From assembly GCF_963662255.1 (NCBI RefSeq), contig NC_085047.1, forward strand, positions 104,960,181 through 105,024,180: 64,000 nt of DNA, in the 5' to 3' direction. The stretch is from Cinclus cinclus. Taxonomy: Eukaryota > Chordata > Aves > Passeriformes > Cinclidae. Both the position numbers and the translations under genes were made by a program. Below, piece after piece: positions 1-12,549 of the stretch (the first letter of the stretch is position 1; every line of letters begins with the position of its first letter). Under the pieces are notes generated by a model, which saw only the letters and a program-made list of their open reading frames with translations, was not told the origin of the DNA and searched no databases.

Positions 1-2928
1 ATACATGCTTGACATACATTTTAGAGAGATAATAATTTTTATTAGGGAAAAAACAGCTCTAAAAACTCACCTTTATTTTCCCATAATTTCCAATTTTTAA
101 TCTGTCTCCTTTTGTTTTTCACCTGCAATTTTCTTTGGATATTATATTAGTTTTAAGTCTATCTTGTGATCCTGTGGAGGACTGTTTCTGTGTTGAACAT
201 AGATTCAGTTACACAGAAGTGTCATGCTTTATATTATTTGTCAACAGAAACTTCATATTAGAACAAACAACTGGCTTGCACTTTTGTACTCAGTATTTGA
301 AATGAGAAATATATGTTCCATGGCAGGCAAGTCAAACTTTTTAATGAAGGTTGTGTCTTTTGAGCAGGGGGAAGGAGATGATCATCAATCTTTAGAAATA
401 CTCCTCCTCCTTTCTCCAACATGGCCAAGTAAAAGGAATTTGCAGAGTAGTGCTGCTTTTCTTTAATAGTATTCTCTTTTTATGCCCCCCATTTCATTAT
501 TCTTTTGGAAGAAACAGGACAACTCTTTGTGAAAAAGCCTTTTTTTCTCCAAAGGTGGCATGTTGCTATCTTAGCCAATACATAGCAGGGTGTTCTGCTG
601 GAATATAGAGAATCTGAGACATATTTAATATTTTCTCCATATTTTAAGAAGAACTGCAATATTGGGGAGATTAGTACCCTCTTATTACGTTTTTTATAAC
701 TCATATGATCTCTGTTTTCATTTATTTAATTATTGGCAACACTCCCTGCAGATGCTGGCACTTACAGATGCATGTTTAGTTGTAGAACAAGACCCTTGAA
801 AGCCCATTTCATCCCTTTCTGGTATCACCTGATTTCTACTCAACAAATCCTTACCTTGGCACAGGAAACTGCCAAGGAGTCACTACATTCAGCCACCCAA
901 GTGACACAGCAGAGCCTGAGCTGCCATATCCTCTCCCTGCATTGCTCTGTGCTCTGCTCTCCGTGGCAGCAGTGCTTCCTCAGAAATACTGCACCTAGTT
1001 TGGTACCCAGACTTTCCTTTCTGGGCTGACCCCCCACGTCCCCTGATTCACTGAGATCACTGAAAGATCACGGTGAAATAGCTCCGGGGGTCCACAGACA
1101 CTCAGTAGTTTGCAAAGTGCACATAACTTGTGCAGCTGTGTTTGCTCTCCTGCTCTTTTCTAAGTAATGCAACGATAGCAGAGTTTTAGGAGACAAGATC
1201 CTCAAAGACATGAAGTCCAACTAGCAATGGGAACAGGGTCTGAAAAGCTCTGGAGGAGTGGTGCTCTGTAATTGTACTGAACTTCTAAGGTGTAGTCAGG
1301 TAGTGAAACTGAGACCTATCAGGGAGGATCATCTCACCTGGCTTCTGGGGAGGGACTTGTGCACTTGGTTGGCTGGCAGTGAGGGAGCTGTGTTGGCTTC
1401 TGCAATGGATACCAGAGGTCTAGGGCCTAGTTCAGTTGCATAAACATATGTTTTGAGACTCTTCCATGCATCTTATGTTGAAGACCTCTGCATTGAGCTG
1501 ATGTATGTGACAGAGGCCCTAGAGAAACCTACTTCCTCCAGCAGCTGGAGCCAGGCAGCATGTGCTAAGGTATGACTATTACCTGCTTTGGATAAATTGC
1601 ATCTGGGCTTCACTAACCAGATCTGCAAGAACTGTATTGAGTGCTCAGACATCTCACCAATCTATAGAGTCCAACATGTAAGTGCCTAAAACAAGGTATC
1701 CTGTCTGGCAGTGAGGACCACCCTAAATATCTACTGGTAGGCAGAGGTAGGAAGATGAAACTCATCTAAAGATATTAACAATGAGAAAACAAGATTTAAA
1801 GGAAGACAAGTGAATCAGCTCCTCACACCCCTGGCTCCGATGAAGGCTAAATTTGGAAATGAAAATTGTTTAGGTGATACATGGGTCTCTCTGGAGAAAT
1901 GTCTCAGAAATCATTTTAGGAGAGATCAGAGGGGCTGGCGGTGAATTGTAAAGCAACATTTGAACCAAATGCTTATTTCTAGTTTGTGTGATGTGACTTA
2001 AAAGATGGAAAACCAACAGCTGGTGATTTGAAAAATAGCTATGAGGGATATAAAAGAAGACTGTGAAGAAAATTGAGAAATAATTTTTATGCCTTTAATG
2101 TACATCACATTTAGGAAATTTGTGAGTTATCAATGCATAGTAAGGTTCTTCTCAGAAACAAATAGGAAATAGCTGTGCCTCGTGTAAAACATTAGCAGTC
2201 TCTCTTACGTCTGAACAACCTTTCATAGGTAAAATTGCTTTAGCTGGCACGATTATCACTGTTCACTGCTGCATTCAGCATGCTGCTCAATGTGATAATG
2301 AGTGATGTCTTTTTTCCATCACTTCAATACAGGTATGCAATTTATTCTGCCAGTAAACACTATTATAATGTAAAATTTATAATACAATATCTTTCAATGC
2401 CAGTCAGAGTGATAGTTTGAAGGAACTTGAATATGTCTGTTATGTATCAGAGCAAACAAACCCCACATTAACAACAAAGTTGCTTACTTGGCAGAATGGT
2501 GCAGCTGCCTTGCTTTGCTTGCTGGGGTGCATTTATTAACAGCAGCACTGTTCCCTGGAGTGTCATGGCCCCAGACTCCCTCACTTTCTGTGCAGTCTCA
2601 CAGTATCATGGGTACCAAATGGAATGGGCACAGTGATGCCACATTAGGCTTTTGGAGCACTAGGTTTACCTTTTAATATCCCCACAGCTCAAGCACAGGG
2701 TCAGCACAGCTGATTGTCCTTGATGTTGTTAGCCAGATAAACTCTTACATTAATCCTGCACATTTAAATTGACAATACAAATAAATACTTTCTGCTCTGT
2801 GTGTATGTGGGGGTAGTGTTCTTTCTTTCAAGAGCTTTTAGAATATATTCCAAATAATTTCCAATAATTTAAAAGCCTTTTAAAGAACAGGCTCTTCTTC
2901 CAATAATTGACAGGCAAGACAATACCAG
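1..2928. other. Unique AT-rich non-coding stretch
   Basis: No recognisable gene or transposon is visible. All reading frames are short and resemble nothing I know. A 57-bp segment near 1624-1680, between an AG and GTAAGT, is open in one frame, but its polypyrimidine tract is poor. The rest is ordinary AT-rich vertebrate sequence. Confidence 0.6.
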
Positions 2929-2948
2929 AGGGGGAGGCGAGGTGGAGA

Positions 2949-2980
2949 GGGGCGGAGGTGTAGATTGCTCTATATAAAAG
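2949..2980 (+). promoter_or_regulatory. GC box plus TATA box, promoter-like
   Basis: A purine-rich block from 2929 ends in GGGGCGGAGG (2949-2958), a good Sp1/KLF-type GC box. A canonical TATA box, TATATAAAAG (2971-2980), follows 12 bp later. This spacing would place initiation near 3005, in the plus direction. No convincing reading frame starts just downstream, and the CTTT microsatellite begins about 550 bp further on. It could drive a non-coding RNA or be a chance juxtaposition in AT-rich DNA; the sequence alone cannot decide. Confidence 0.3.
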
Positions 2981-3234
2981 CTACTAAATTATGTTGTCAA
3001 AATTATAGAAACATTTTTTTTTGCTCAAAAGCCTTGAAAAATCACACTCCTCCAGTTCCAGACTTCTGGATTTTGTTTGTTTTGTGCAACTAACTTAAAC
3101 TTCATGTCATGAAATCTGTTCTAATTGGAATCACTTGTTGGATTCAAAATCAGCCTAGGACCAGGAACCCAAACATGTGACTGAAAACATTGTCTCTATT
3201 TTTGCACATAAGTACAAGAATAAAAAAATTTGGC

Positions 3235-3250
3235 TGGTGGTGGTGGTGGT
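3235..3250 (+). repeat. (TGG)n short triplet repeat
   Basis: About five consecutive TGG triplets in otherwise unique sequence. It is a minor simple repeat. Confidence 0.8.
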
Positions 3251-3530
3251 ATCTGTGATGTGTAGGCTAGATCTTAGCTTCTGTCTTGTTTATTTCCCAT
3301 TCTTTGACAGATTTTCTTGTGAAAAGTAATCTGTCTGGAGGTCTGGAGAGTGCACTCTAAGCTGATGTGGTTAGACACTTTTAACAGAGGGAAAGCCACT
3401 GACTACAGGCTCTTCAGTTGGGAATGGTCTCCACGGAGAACAACATTCAGTAACTTGCTGAAACAGGAGTCTCAGTAACTCAGATATCTTGTTTACTGAT
3501 ATTTCAGTATCTCTTTGAAACGATAAAATC

Positions 3531-3863
<333 letters not shown>

Positions 3864-4925
3864 CCTGTTAAGATTTTTGACTTGATATCTTGTTCAGTGC
3901 CTTTGGTCTTGGAGAGAAGCAAATCTGAGTCAAGGGTATATTCTTGACCAAATTTATACTATCTCTCAGATATTTATTGTTGCAGTAAACATGAGAAAAG
4001 CATGATGTGGTACCTCTCCCCTTCATTTCACAGTAAAATAGTTTGCTCTAGAAGTAAGAAACGGGAAAATTTCATTAATTTTCTACTTGAAACATTCTGA
4101 TATATTTCTTTTTTTCAGGATATTTGCTCTTCACATGCAGCATGCAAAGCTGTAATTAATTTCTTGCTGTAGTCTTCATGTCCCATAGAGCCTATATAGC
4201 TCAAGCATTTCAGAATTGAAGATGTGTTTGGAACACGACATGAAATACAATCAGAGTTTCTTTTCACTCTTCCACATGTTGCATCATTTATTAACACTCT
4301 CCCTTCGTAACAAGTCTAGATGATGAAGCTTCTACAAAATCTGTCTGTCTGACCAGCCACCTGTCTGTCTCCCATGTACCAAACACAAAGCAAAGCTCTG
4401 TAGCTTGTGTGCACTTTTCAGCTTTGGTCCTAACAGGGTGTCTCATTATAGTGGGAGAACAAGCAACCCTTCAAAAAAGGGTTGAGAAAACAAGAGTATG
4501 CCTTACATGAGCAAGAGGGAGAGACTGAGATGCTTTTTCAGCTTGTGGTGTTCAACTGTGCAACATGCATTTCATTCTGTTGTGCTTTATGGCATCTCTC
4601 TGCTGGAAAGGCTGATTAAAAGGAAAGGTAAATGCATACTCTTGTCATCTGATGACATTTCAATAAACCTACAATATTTTTATTATTTTGAAGAAACCTT
4701 TCTAAGTGTAAACTGTGTGCTTTAGGAAGCATACTTACACATGATACTGCATGAGTTGAAAGTTTTGATATTGTTGACAGGTAGATGAATAGTCTGCCGT
4801 CTCTTCAAGCTGCAAGACAAGGAAGAAATTGGTCTGGAAACTTGCTGAAGAAAGGGACTGTTTGGCACTCTTTGGTGCAATATGAGCAGCTCACCCTCCT
4901 GTATGTATCTGGGGTAATGTTTCTA
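3864..4925. other. Unique non-coding stretch
   Basis: No gene or transposon recognised. It holds short CTGT repeats near 4338-4370 and a perfect 8-bp hairpin at 4464-4484. The short reading frames match nothing known to me. Confidence 0.6.
4464..4484. other. Perfect 8-bp stem hairpin
   Basis: CAACCCTT (4464-4471) and AAGGGTTG (4477-4484) are exact inverted repeats with a 5-base loop, CAAAA. No U-run follows, and nothing nearby suggests a processed small RNA. It is probably incidental. Confidence 0.4.
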
Positions 4926-5236
4926 GAATAGAATCATAGAACCACAGAGTGTTCTGAGTTAAAAGAGACCCACAAGGACTGTCAAAATCCAACTCGTGAC
5001 TCTGCACAGCACAAGCCCTAGAGTCACACCATGTTCAGCCAAAAAGCTGAACAAGCCAAGTGACCTCATATGCTTCTCATATGATTTTCCCTCTAGACCC
5101 TTCACCACCTTTGTAACCCTCCTTTGGATTCTCTCTAATAGCTTTATATCTTGGATTTTGGTGCCCAAAACTGCATGCAGTACTCAAGATAAGGCTGCAA
5201 CAGCACAGAATAGGGTGGGAGCAGTCACCTCTCTCC
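4926..5236 (-). mobile_element. CR1 LINE 3' fragment, internally deleted
   Basis: This is a minus-orientation CR1 (chicken repeat 1) non-LTR retrotransposon. Its 3' terminal ATAGAATCATAGAA-type repeat is at 4926-4941. The segment at 5045-5165 encodes, on the minus strand, the C-terminal end of CR1 ORF2, including LLERIQRRVTKVVKGLEG and SLGLFS. The 3' untranslated part (4940-5030) jumps directly into ORF2 at about 5036, so roughly 200 bp or more present in full elements is missing. The piece is 5'-truncated, as is usual for CR1. It is dead, with no transposition capacity. Confidence 0.88.
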
Positions 5237-7644
5237 ACCCATCAATCCAGAATTCCTGGGAGATTTTGCAGAAAAATAATATTATGCATGCACACATACA
5301 CACAGACTCACCCTTTCTGGGACTACAAAGAAAGTTTTTATCCATACTTTTTGAGCATTATACCTCAGATTGCTTTTATACTGACCCAACTTGTAAGAGC
5401 AGTCCCTTATACATAGAGGTAAATAAATCTCATCCTTTTGGTCAAATATGTGGATGCTTTCCAAGATTTTTTTAACAATGATCCTAATTACCTAGCTTTC
5501 AGCAGTGTTCCTAATATAATAGTTTATGTTCTCATTTTTTGACTGATCTGCTGCTGTCAAATCCAGCAGTCTTTTAAAGGCACAGAGCAAGTTTTGTTTC
5601 ATCATTGCTACTGTCCCATCTACCTGGTTTATTTTGTGTCCTGGTGACAGGACGTACTGCCAAGATGAGTGAGATTTTAGTAACCGTGTCTTTTTTGTGT
5701 ATGTATTTAAATGCACACAGTATTTCAAAGGTAAATAATGCCCTAACAAGTGAAAACAGTGTGTGGTGTGTAACTGAGAAACTAGTCTTGAATGGTATTG
5801 AATTTCTGGCCAATTCTGAATTCTATTTTCAGGTGTGGCAGACCTGATGTTGATGTTCCTGACACACTGGGTTCAGATAAAATTTGCTTTCTCTTAGTCT
5901 TGCACTTGACCCAGCTCTGGCTGGAAACTGTCTCCAGTGTAAATGGGAGCAACCTTGTTTTCTTGCCTCAGGTTTCTGCATCTCGTGTTGTAAGCCAAAG
6001 CAGTCCCAAGTTGCCACTTTTGGAGGAGAATTAAAATCACATTGTGACTGATCCAAGAATCAGACGTGGAATGTATAAAACCTGTTATAAAACCTGTTTT
6101 TGTCTACTCAAGTGCCAATGTAACAAAGCATGGCCTTTCTGAAATATTGAAAAATATATTTTCATATGTTCATGTGTCTCATGAATCCCTTTGTTACCTG
6201 GAAAAAACAGTTTGCCATCAATCTGTGAATAATGCTAGCTTTTTTCCACTAAGTGCTGCACCCCTCCCAACAAAGTGTGAGAAGTATCTGCAAAGGAAGG
6301 ATTATGATCAAGGAAGCACTTCTTTTGTAATGAGATTACTTCTAACATGATGCTATAATCTTATGTTACCAAATAATTGGCCTTTGCAGTAACTCTTATG
6401 ACAGTAAGTACCAAAGTAATAATTTGTGTCTGCTACATTTTGTAAGCTGTTGTCAAACAGATAACCTGGTTACATACCCAGAACTGGTATCTCCTGCTGT
6501 TCAGCTCAATGGACAAGGGGTTTTATTCACTGAGGCACTCTCAGTAGAATACAGGTTCAGACTGTGCATGGAGGTGCTCTAGTACTTGTAGAAAAGCAGT
6601 AAATTCTCTCTGAATAGCACTTACATTATATTAGCTACTGGAGATGAGTGTTTGCTTTTTTGTTTTGTTTTTCAATAACATAATGTTCTGTGCATAAATT
6701 CAGTCCATAATTTATACTTTGATACTTCATTCTGTGTTTTTTTTTTTTTTGACTGACTTTTTGTTTGTTTGTTTGATTTAAATATATTTCTTGAATAAAC
6801 TAACTGTCACTTTTTTTTTGGTCACTGGAGATGGAGAAGTTAGTGGGTTATTTCTTACCCGTTACCTCTGAAACAAATAAGATCTTCCATCAGATAAAAT
6901 AGTGAGTCAAACTCAGTGACATGATAGATCACTTGATTAACCAGCAGGGAGAGCTGTTTCTTGAGTAAGAACCACCTGCTGGTCAAGATGAGGATTTACA
7001 AATTCCTCTTTAGATTAGGAATTTATGTGTGAGATAAATCCAAACAAATACAACATACTGGAATAAAATTACAAATACCTTGAGGCTCCACTGTGAAAAG
7101 CCACTGTTTGTTGCCCAATAAAAGGCTTTCAGTACAACTGTATCTATGCTATTTACCAAGCAGGAGGTGAGCAGAGAATTCCAATAGTTACTAACTGCTC
7201 TTGCCTCGATTATGCCTCCTTCACCCATTGCTGGCATTCATTAAGGCTCATATTTTTCAGCCATTGTTCATATTAAGCAGGACCATCAAATTCCCCAGGT
7301 TTAGCTGTGCATTGAAGTCTCTTCCAGTCTAGTGGCATCTAGTCTAGGGCCTGTGAGCTTTCCTAATGCTTACTTATTATGTCTTTGTTTGCTGCCTATG
7401 TCCTGACTACATTTTAAAATTAGGGACAGTCTTTTCCATCCCCTGATATTCCAGGATAAGAGAAATTGAACAGTATATAAGCCATAGAGACTAATGTTAC
7501 CAGAACAAATTTCTGGCACAGGCAATATTTTACATTTTGGAGGTGAAGGACTTCCAAATATTAAGCATTATGAATCAAATTTTCACCTCTCATTGAAATT
7601 AAATCGGAAGGGGGGATGTCTGAATATGTCTTTCCCCAAGTAAC
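5237..7644. other. Unique AT-rich non-coding stretch
   Basis: No gene recognised. A 12-bp direct duplication (TAAAACCTGTTA-type) lies near 6075-6100. T-rich and TTTG simple sequence lies at 6655-6775. Small reading frames are scattered and lack splice or family support. Confidence 0.6.
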
Positions 7645-7919
7645 AAATGACAGGATGTTGTTATAAGATGGCCTCAAGTTGCACCAGGGAGGTTGAATTC
7701 AGCTATTAAGAAAATGTTTTTCACTAGAAGGGTTGCCAAGCATTGAAAAAGACTGCCCAGGGAAGTGGTAGAGTTGACATTCCTGGAGGTATTTTAAAGA
7801 TGTGTAGAGGTGGCATTTGTGGATATAGTTTATTGGTGGACTTGGTAGTGCTGGATTAGCAACTGGACTGAATGATCTTAGAGGTTGTCCAACTTAAATG
7901 GTTCTATGATTCTATGATT
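7645..7919 (+). mobile_element. CR1 LINE 3' end
   Basis: A plus-orientation CR1 3' untranslated region. It runs from GATGGCCTCAAGTTGCACC (7667-7685) through CTGCCCAGGGAAGTGGTAGAG and GATCTTAGAGGTTGTCCAAC. It ends in the diagnostic repeat TTCTATGATTCTATGATT at 7902-7919. The order and wording match the common avian CR1 tail. It is severely 5'-truncated and has no coding part. CR1 makes no target-site duplication, and none is seen. Confidence 0.93.
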
Positions 7920-10900
7920 TAATAATTCTAAGTATATTCCTCCCCTTCTGTTTTTTTTCTCTGATGCAGAATTTAATTAAATTAATTCAGTAATTAAAAA
8001 AATATTATGCTAAATAGCAATTAATTTCTGAGTTCTGTTTTTTAACATTTTGCAAGGTAAATGTCTTGGTTCCAAGTAAAGGTTTAATGTTTATATTTTC
8101 TTTATGACAGTTTTGTAAAGGATTTTGTTTCTAAGCATTAATTGTTTAGTTTTTGAGTAGTTTTTTATGATACACTTTCATCTCAGATGATCAACATTAT
8201 AATTATCACCTAAAATTTAGCCTCAGCAGTGGTATTGATACAGAACATTACATTCTGAATGCTCACTTTAAATTATAACCATTTTTGACAGCTGTGCTGC
8301 TAAGCATTATCTAAGCAAAGTAAATGTATAGAATGTTCAAGTGTGTGTGTTGATGTTTTTAAGCCCAGTCACTCAGAAATGAATGATTTTTCTCAAGCAT
8401 GAACTGAGCTGGTTTGCTGTATATTCTGTCCAGCATCTCTGTGCTCAGTTATATAACACAGGCTGGTTTCCTATAAAGGGGCCATATAAAGGGCTACTTC
8501 CTATTGCTCTCAGGTGTTACTGCAATTGAAGACTCACTTTTTGTTACGGCAGTGAAACCTCCATGCCACCAATGACTTCCAAAAAGAGCAAATTAAAGGA
8601 AATAACACTTTTCATGATCATGTTCTTTTGCTAGCTGAGACCAAGCTGATGATACACTGGGGTGCATTGTGCCTTTCTGGTTAAAGAAAAAAAAAGACCT
8701 CAAATGTCTGTAGCATAAACACAGAGAGATTTCTGACTATGTAGGTGAAGCTGCTGATACACCAGAGCAGGTAATTTTATTGACTGTTTTGCTGTCTTTG
8801 GCAGGTGCCCCATAAATATGGGCTACTTATTGCTTGTAGTTCAGCTTATTGGCTAGGAATCAAAATTTACAGGACAAAATCCCACACTTTGAGAGATTTG
8901 CTCCTTTGAGGCTACTGAGGTGGCTGAGAGAAAAATACACACCTTCTAGGACTGGCAGAGAGCTGGGAAAGGGTAATTCTTTTCCAGCTGTGCCTCCCAA
9001 GAACCAACCCATAATACTGGCTTTAGGACACAGTGAGTATGTGCTGCCAAGTATGTTTTAGTGGCACATGACTGTTTTTAAAGTTGCTGCTTGCTGTGAC
9101 CCTTGGAGCCTTTTAGACTAATCCATATTTAGCTATCATAGCATCTCTCTGTCTCTGGAGACTCATCTTTGACCATCTGTTTTTGGAGGATAAAAACTGG
9201 TTTGAGTTCCTTATTTGTCTGCTGAAATCAGGGGAATTGGTAGAGTGCTATAAAATTGGAAACTTGGACTTCATCTTCCATTTACAAAGAGGAACATTTC
9301 TATTTTTGTTCACCAGGAAAGGCAACACTTGCAGCTGACTGGAGGAAGAGGCCAGATCTACTCAAAGGTGTTGAGAAGCAGTAATGCATGGAGTGACATT
9401 ATGAGTGAGTTTATGGAACAGGATGAAGGATGGAAAACAAGACAATTGTGCCAAGAGAAATTATTTCAGTCACTCTATGTTCCCTGAAGTGTTCTGCATA
9501 AACTTAAAGGTGGGATGGCAGAAAGAGGGTTTCTGCTTTCTGAACTGCATTGTAAATGCAACAGTGAGAGTGATTTATGGACTTGGTGCTTATGATCTGT
9601 AGCACCTAAAGTCAGACACTAAAGTCTTCCAGGTTCCACACATTCATACTTGCTTCATACAAGATTTCACATGTGAAGGATGGAATAACAACACTTGCTA
9701 AACTTCAGGGAGATGTAGTAATAAACCCTCAATTTTCCTTGTTTCCCAAACTATCGATGTAGGAATATGCATCCATTCTGGTCAGTGGAAATGCTTTTTG
9801 CAGGTTGAGTCATCCTTTGTACTGTGCACCACTATTATTTTCCCCTGGAGTCTTCCCACTGTAGAAAATTCTGTGTATTTGTCCCTTTGTATCATTGCAG
9901 TTGTGAAATATGTGCCTGGTTGGGTGAGCTCTGAGTCAGATTTTCTGCTCCTTTATACTGCTTTTCATGCTTTTCACCTTTACTGACTTCAGTAGTGCAC
10001 ACACTCAGAGGCTTTACTTGAATGGACAAGTTCTACTTGTGTTTGAGTTGTGATGGAGGCCTTGGTATTACTTTGGGTGAAGTTGAGTGTCACTGAGGTC
10101 AAGATGTGGTCCATCATTATCTCAGATGTAACAGTGTGAAGGAAACAATCATAACTACTTAGTTTTTTGACTGTTGGTATGAAATCAGTATTGCTTGGTC
10201 CATTGTGCCACTATTCATCTCTAGATGCAGACGTGAGCACCCTTGCTGGAGCTGACAGTTGTCAGAAGAAATGTTTGTTGGGAACAAATTAGTGTCTCAA
10301 CTTGCTGGTGACCTTAAGTTCTCTTTATAAAACACAGCTTGACTGATGCATAATTGTACCTGAGAAATTTGCTCAAATTTTAAAGGAAATAGTTTTTTTT
10401 TTTTATTTTTTCTACTTTTGGTACAGTAAAGGCAACAAAACATTGTTTAAATGTAGTATCTCCATGATGCAAAAAATGAATCAATTTCTTACAGAAGTGC
10501 CTGTCTCTCTAATGGAAACCCCCAGAATGGATGGCCTTCTGTTTCTTGTTGCAAGTATTAGCTATCATGTAGAAGAGCTATTGCTCTATCAGAAATCATG
10601 CCTAAGCCTGTTATTCCAAGGAGACAATTTTTTTATAAAGAAGTGTTTTCTTATTTTAAAGCCTTGGTAAATAAACATATAAAGAAAGGGGTTCATGCAG
10701 AGACATGGCCATAATTCTGGGTAGGAACCTATGATGGTAGTTTACTTCATTTTGTTTTAGAGAAGGGTGCAGAATTAGGCATGAGCAAAAAATCTATACA
10801 AAGTAATTTATCAAGCTTTGCTGGTGTCACTGTGATGTCCTTGTGAGTAGACTGCTTCATTTCTTACATACTCTGATGTGGAGGACAGACTGCTTTTCTA

Positions 10901-12549
10901 AATCCCAAATACCAACAAAGGCAATGTACAAACGCTTTTAGTAAAACTTCAGGAATGTGCTAACACAGGAATAGAGCACCTACAAATTATTTTGATGTTG
11001 CCACACAGAGGTAGGCTTCCCTGTATTATTGTGCTGCAAGGTTTTACTGTATTTTCATCATCTTACTGAAGATCTCGGACACTTAAAGGTGCATGGTCAA
11101 TAGATGGCAGCAAGTCATTTAGCCTGACTCTTACCTCTTCTGGGCAATCCTCTGTTCACAATCAGTGCTCACCTTCTTTTAAGAAAACACTTCCTTCTTC
11201 TTTGCAATTCTAAAGGCTGCAGTGAGATGTATAAGCCAATGACAGTTAATTGTGTATTTCATCAAAGAAATATCCTGTTGCAGATATCTGGTGTGTCTGT
11301 TTTTTCAAACCCCCTATCATTATAATCTCCATGTTTCTTCAGTCCAAAAATTATAAAACCCCTTAATTTGGATCCAGAGTGGTAAGAATTAGGGATTTTC
11401 TGTGGAAATGCTTTATCAAGACAAAGCAGAGGAGACAGTGCTAGAGGGGAACCTCTACACCTTACACAGTAACCCCCATGAAGACCTTGTAGTCATGGCA
11501 GTGAGTGAAACTGTCAGGAAGAGAAAGTTGATGACAGGAATTTACTGAATGAAGAAAAAAGCAATAATTCTTCAAAGTACAGGAGATGAAATAATGTTGC
11601 TCACAGAAATTTTCCTTCCAGGAACTGCAGGAAAAAGTCATCATATCTTCCTAACTGACTGCAGTTCCCAAAAGGAGTGTTCATCTGCTAGTTTAGTTTA
11701 GGATCTTCAGCAGTAGGCTTTCTCCAGTCATTGTGCTGCCTCTGACACTAATCTTTTGTGCAGATTTGAAAATGGATGAGAAAATCTATCTGATGAAATC
11801 TGTAGGAATCTAGAAAGCAAACCAGTATATAACCCACTACAGTCTTTCTCCTCTGTAATCTTTACTGTTCCCTGATATTCCAATATAACTGTCTTACAGC
11901 AAGAAATTCCTCTGAAGGAAGATGAGGGAGAGGCATGCTGGTTTTAATCTCTTGCAGAGCTAATTGTGATTACAGTAGAAAATAATTATTTCCTCAGTAT
12001 ATTGCAAAATCAAGCAACTGGAAAATCATTGCCAAACTTTTAAATATTCTAGAACTACCTTTTTGTTGAGTGATTGGTAGTGTTTTGCTTTGAGTTGATA
12101 GATGCCTGATAATTATACTGACAATATTGACACCTTTGAATGTTCTCATAGAAAGTTAAGATTCATTTCAGAAAGGATAAGTAATACCACATTCTAAAAT
12201 TAAAGATGTGATGATAAAACCTGGAGTTTTACTGTTTGGTTATTAAAAGTGCATTTATTTAAAAGAAGTCTGAGAAATATGTTTTATATCCTCATTTTAT
12301 TTTAGGTATCTACCTTACTTTACAGCTGTTCTAAGGATTTGATACTTGTAAGATTTATAAAGCCAATCTATATAAAGAACATTTGAAAACAGAATCAATA
12401 TTTTTTTTTTTACATAACTAGAGTAGGAACTTTATTCTAGAGATCTTAAGGCATATATTCAAATGTTAATTAATATAGGATCCTTATGAAGAGAATAATT
12501 ATTAAAATGATCATATTATCAGTGAGTGAACTAGTCACAGAGCATATTC
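7920..12549. other. Unique AT-rich non-coding stretch
   Basis: No gene or repeat family recognised. 8150-8340 has the balanced, motif-rich look of conserved non-coding DNA. Three TATA-like boxes cluster at 8448-8493. A T-run lies at 10391-10402. The reading frames are 60-75 codons, isolated, and resemble no family. Confidence 0.55.

Noticed and set aside
733..1029. DAGTYRC motif in a 98-codon frame, resembling an immunoglobulin V-set signature
   Set aside because: Only seven residues fit. There is no upstream cysteine or tryptophan at the right spacing, no splice support, and the downstream residues do not fit an Ig domain.
1624..1680. 57-bp open segment before GTAAGT with a CKNC..C pattern
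   Set aside because: The acceptor lacks a proper polypyrimidine tract, and the cysteine spacing matches no zinc-binding family.
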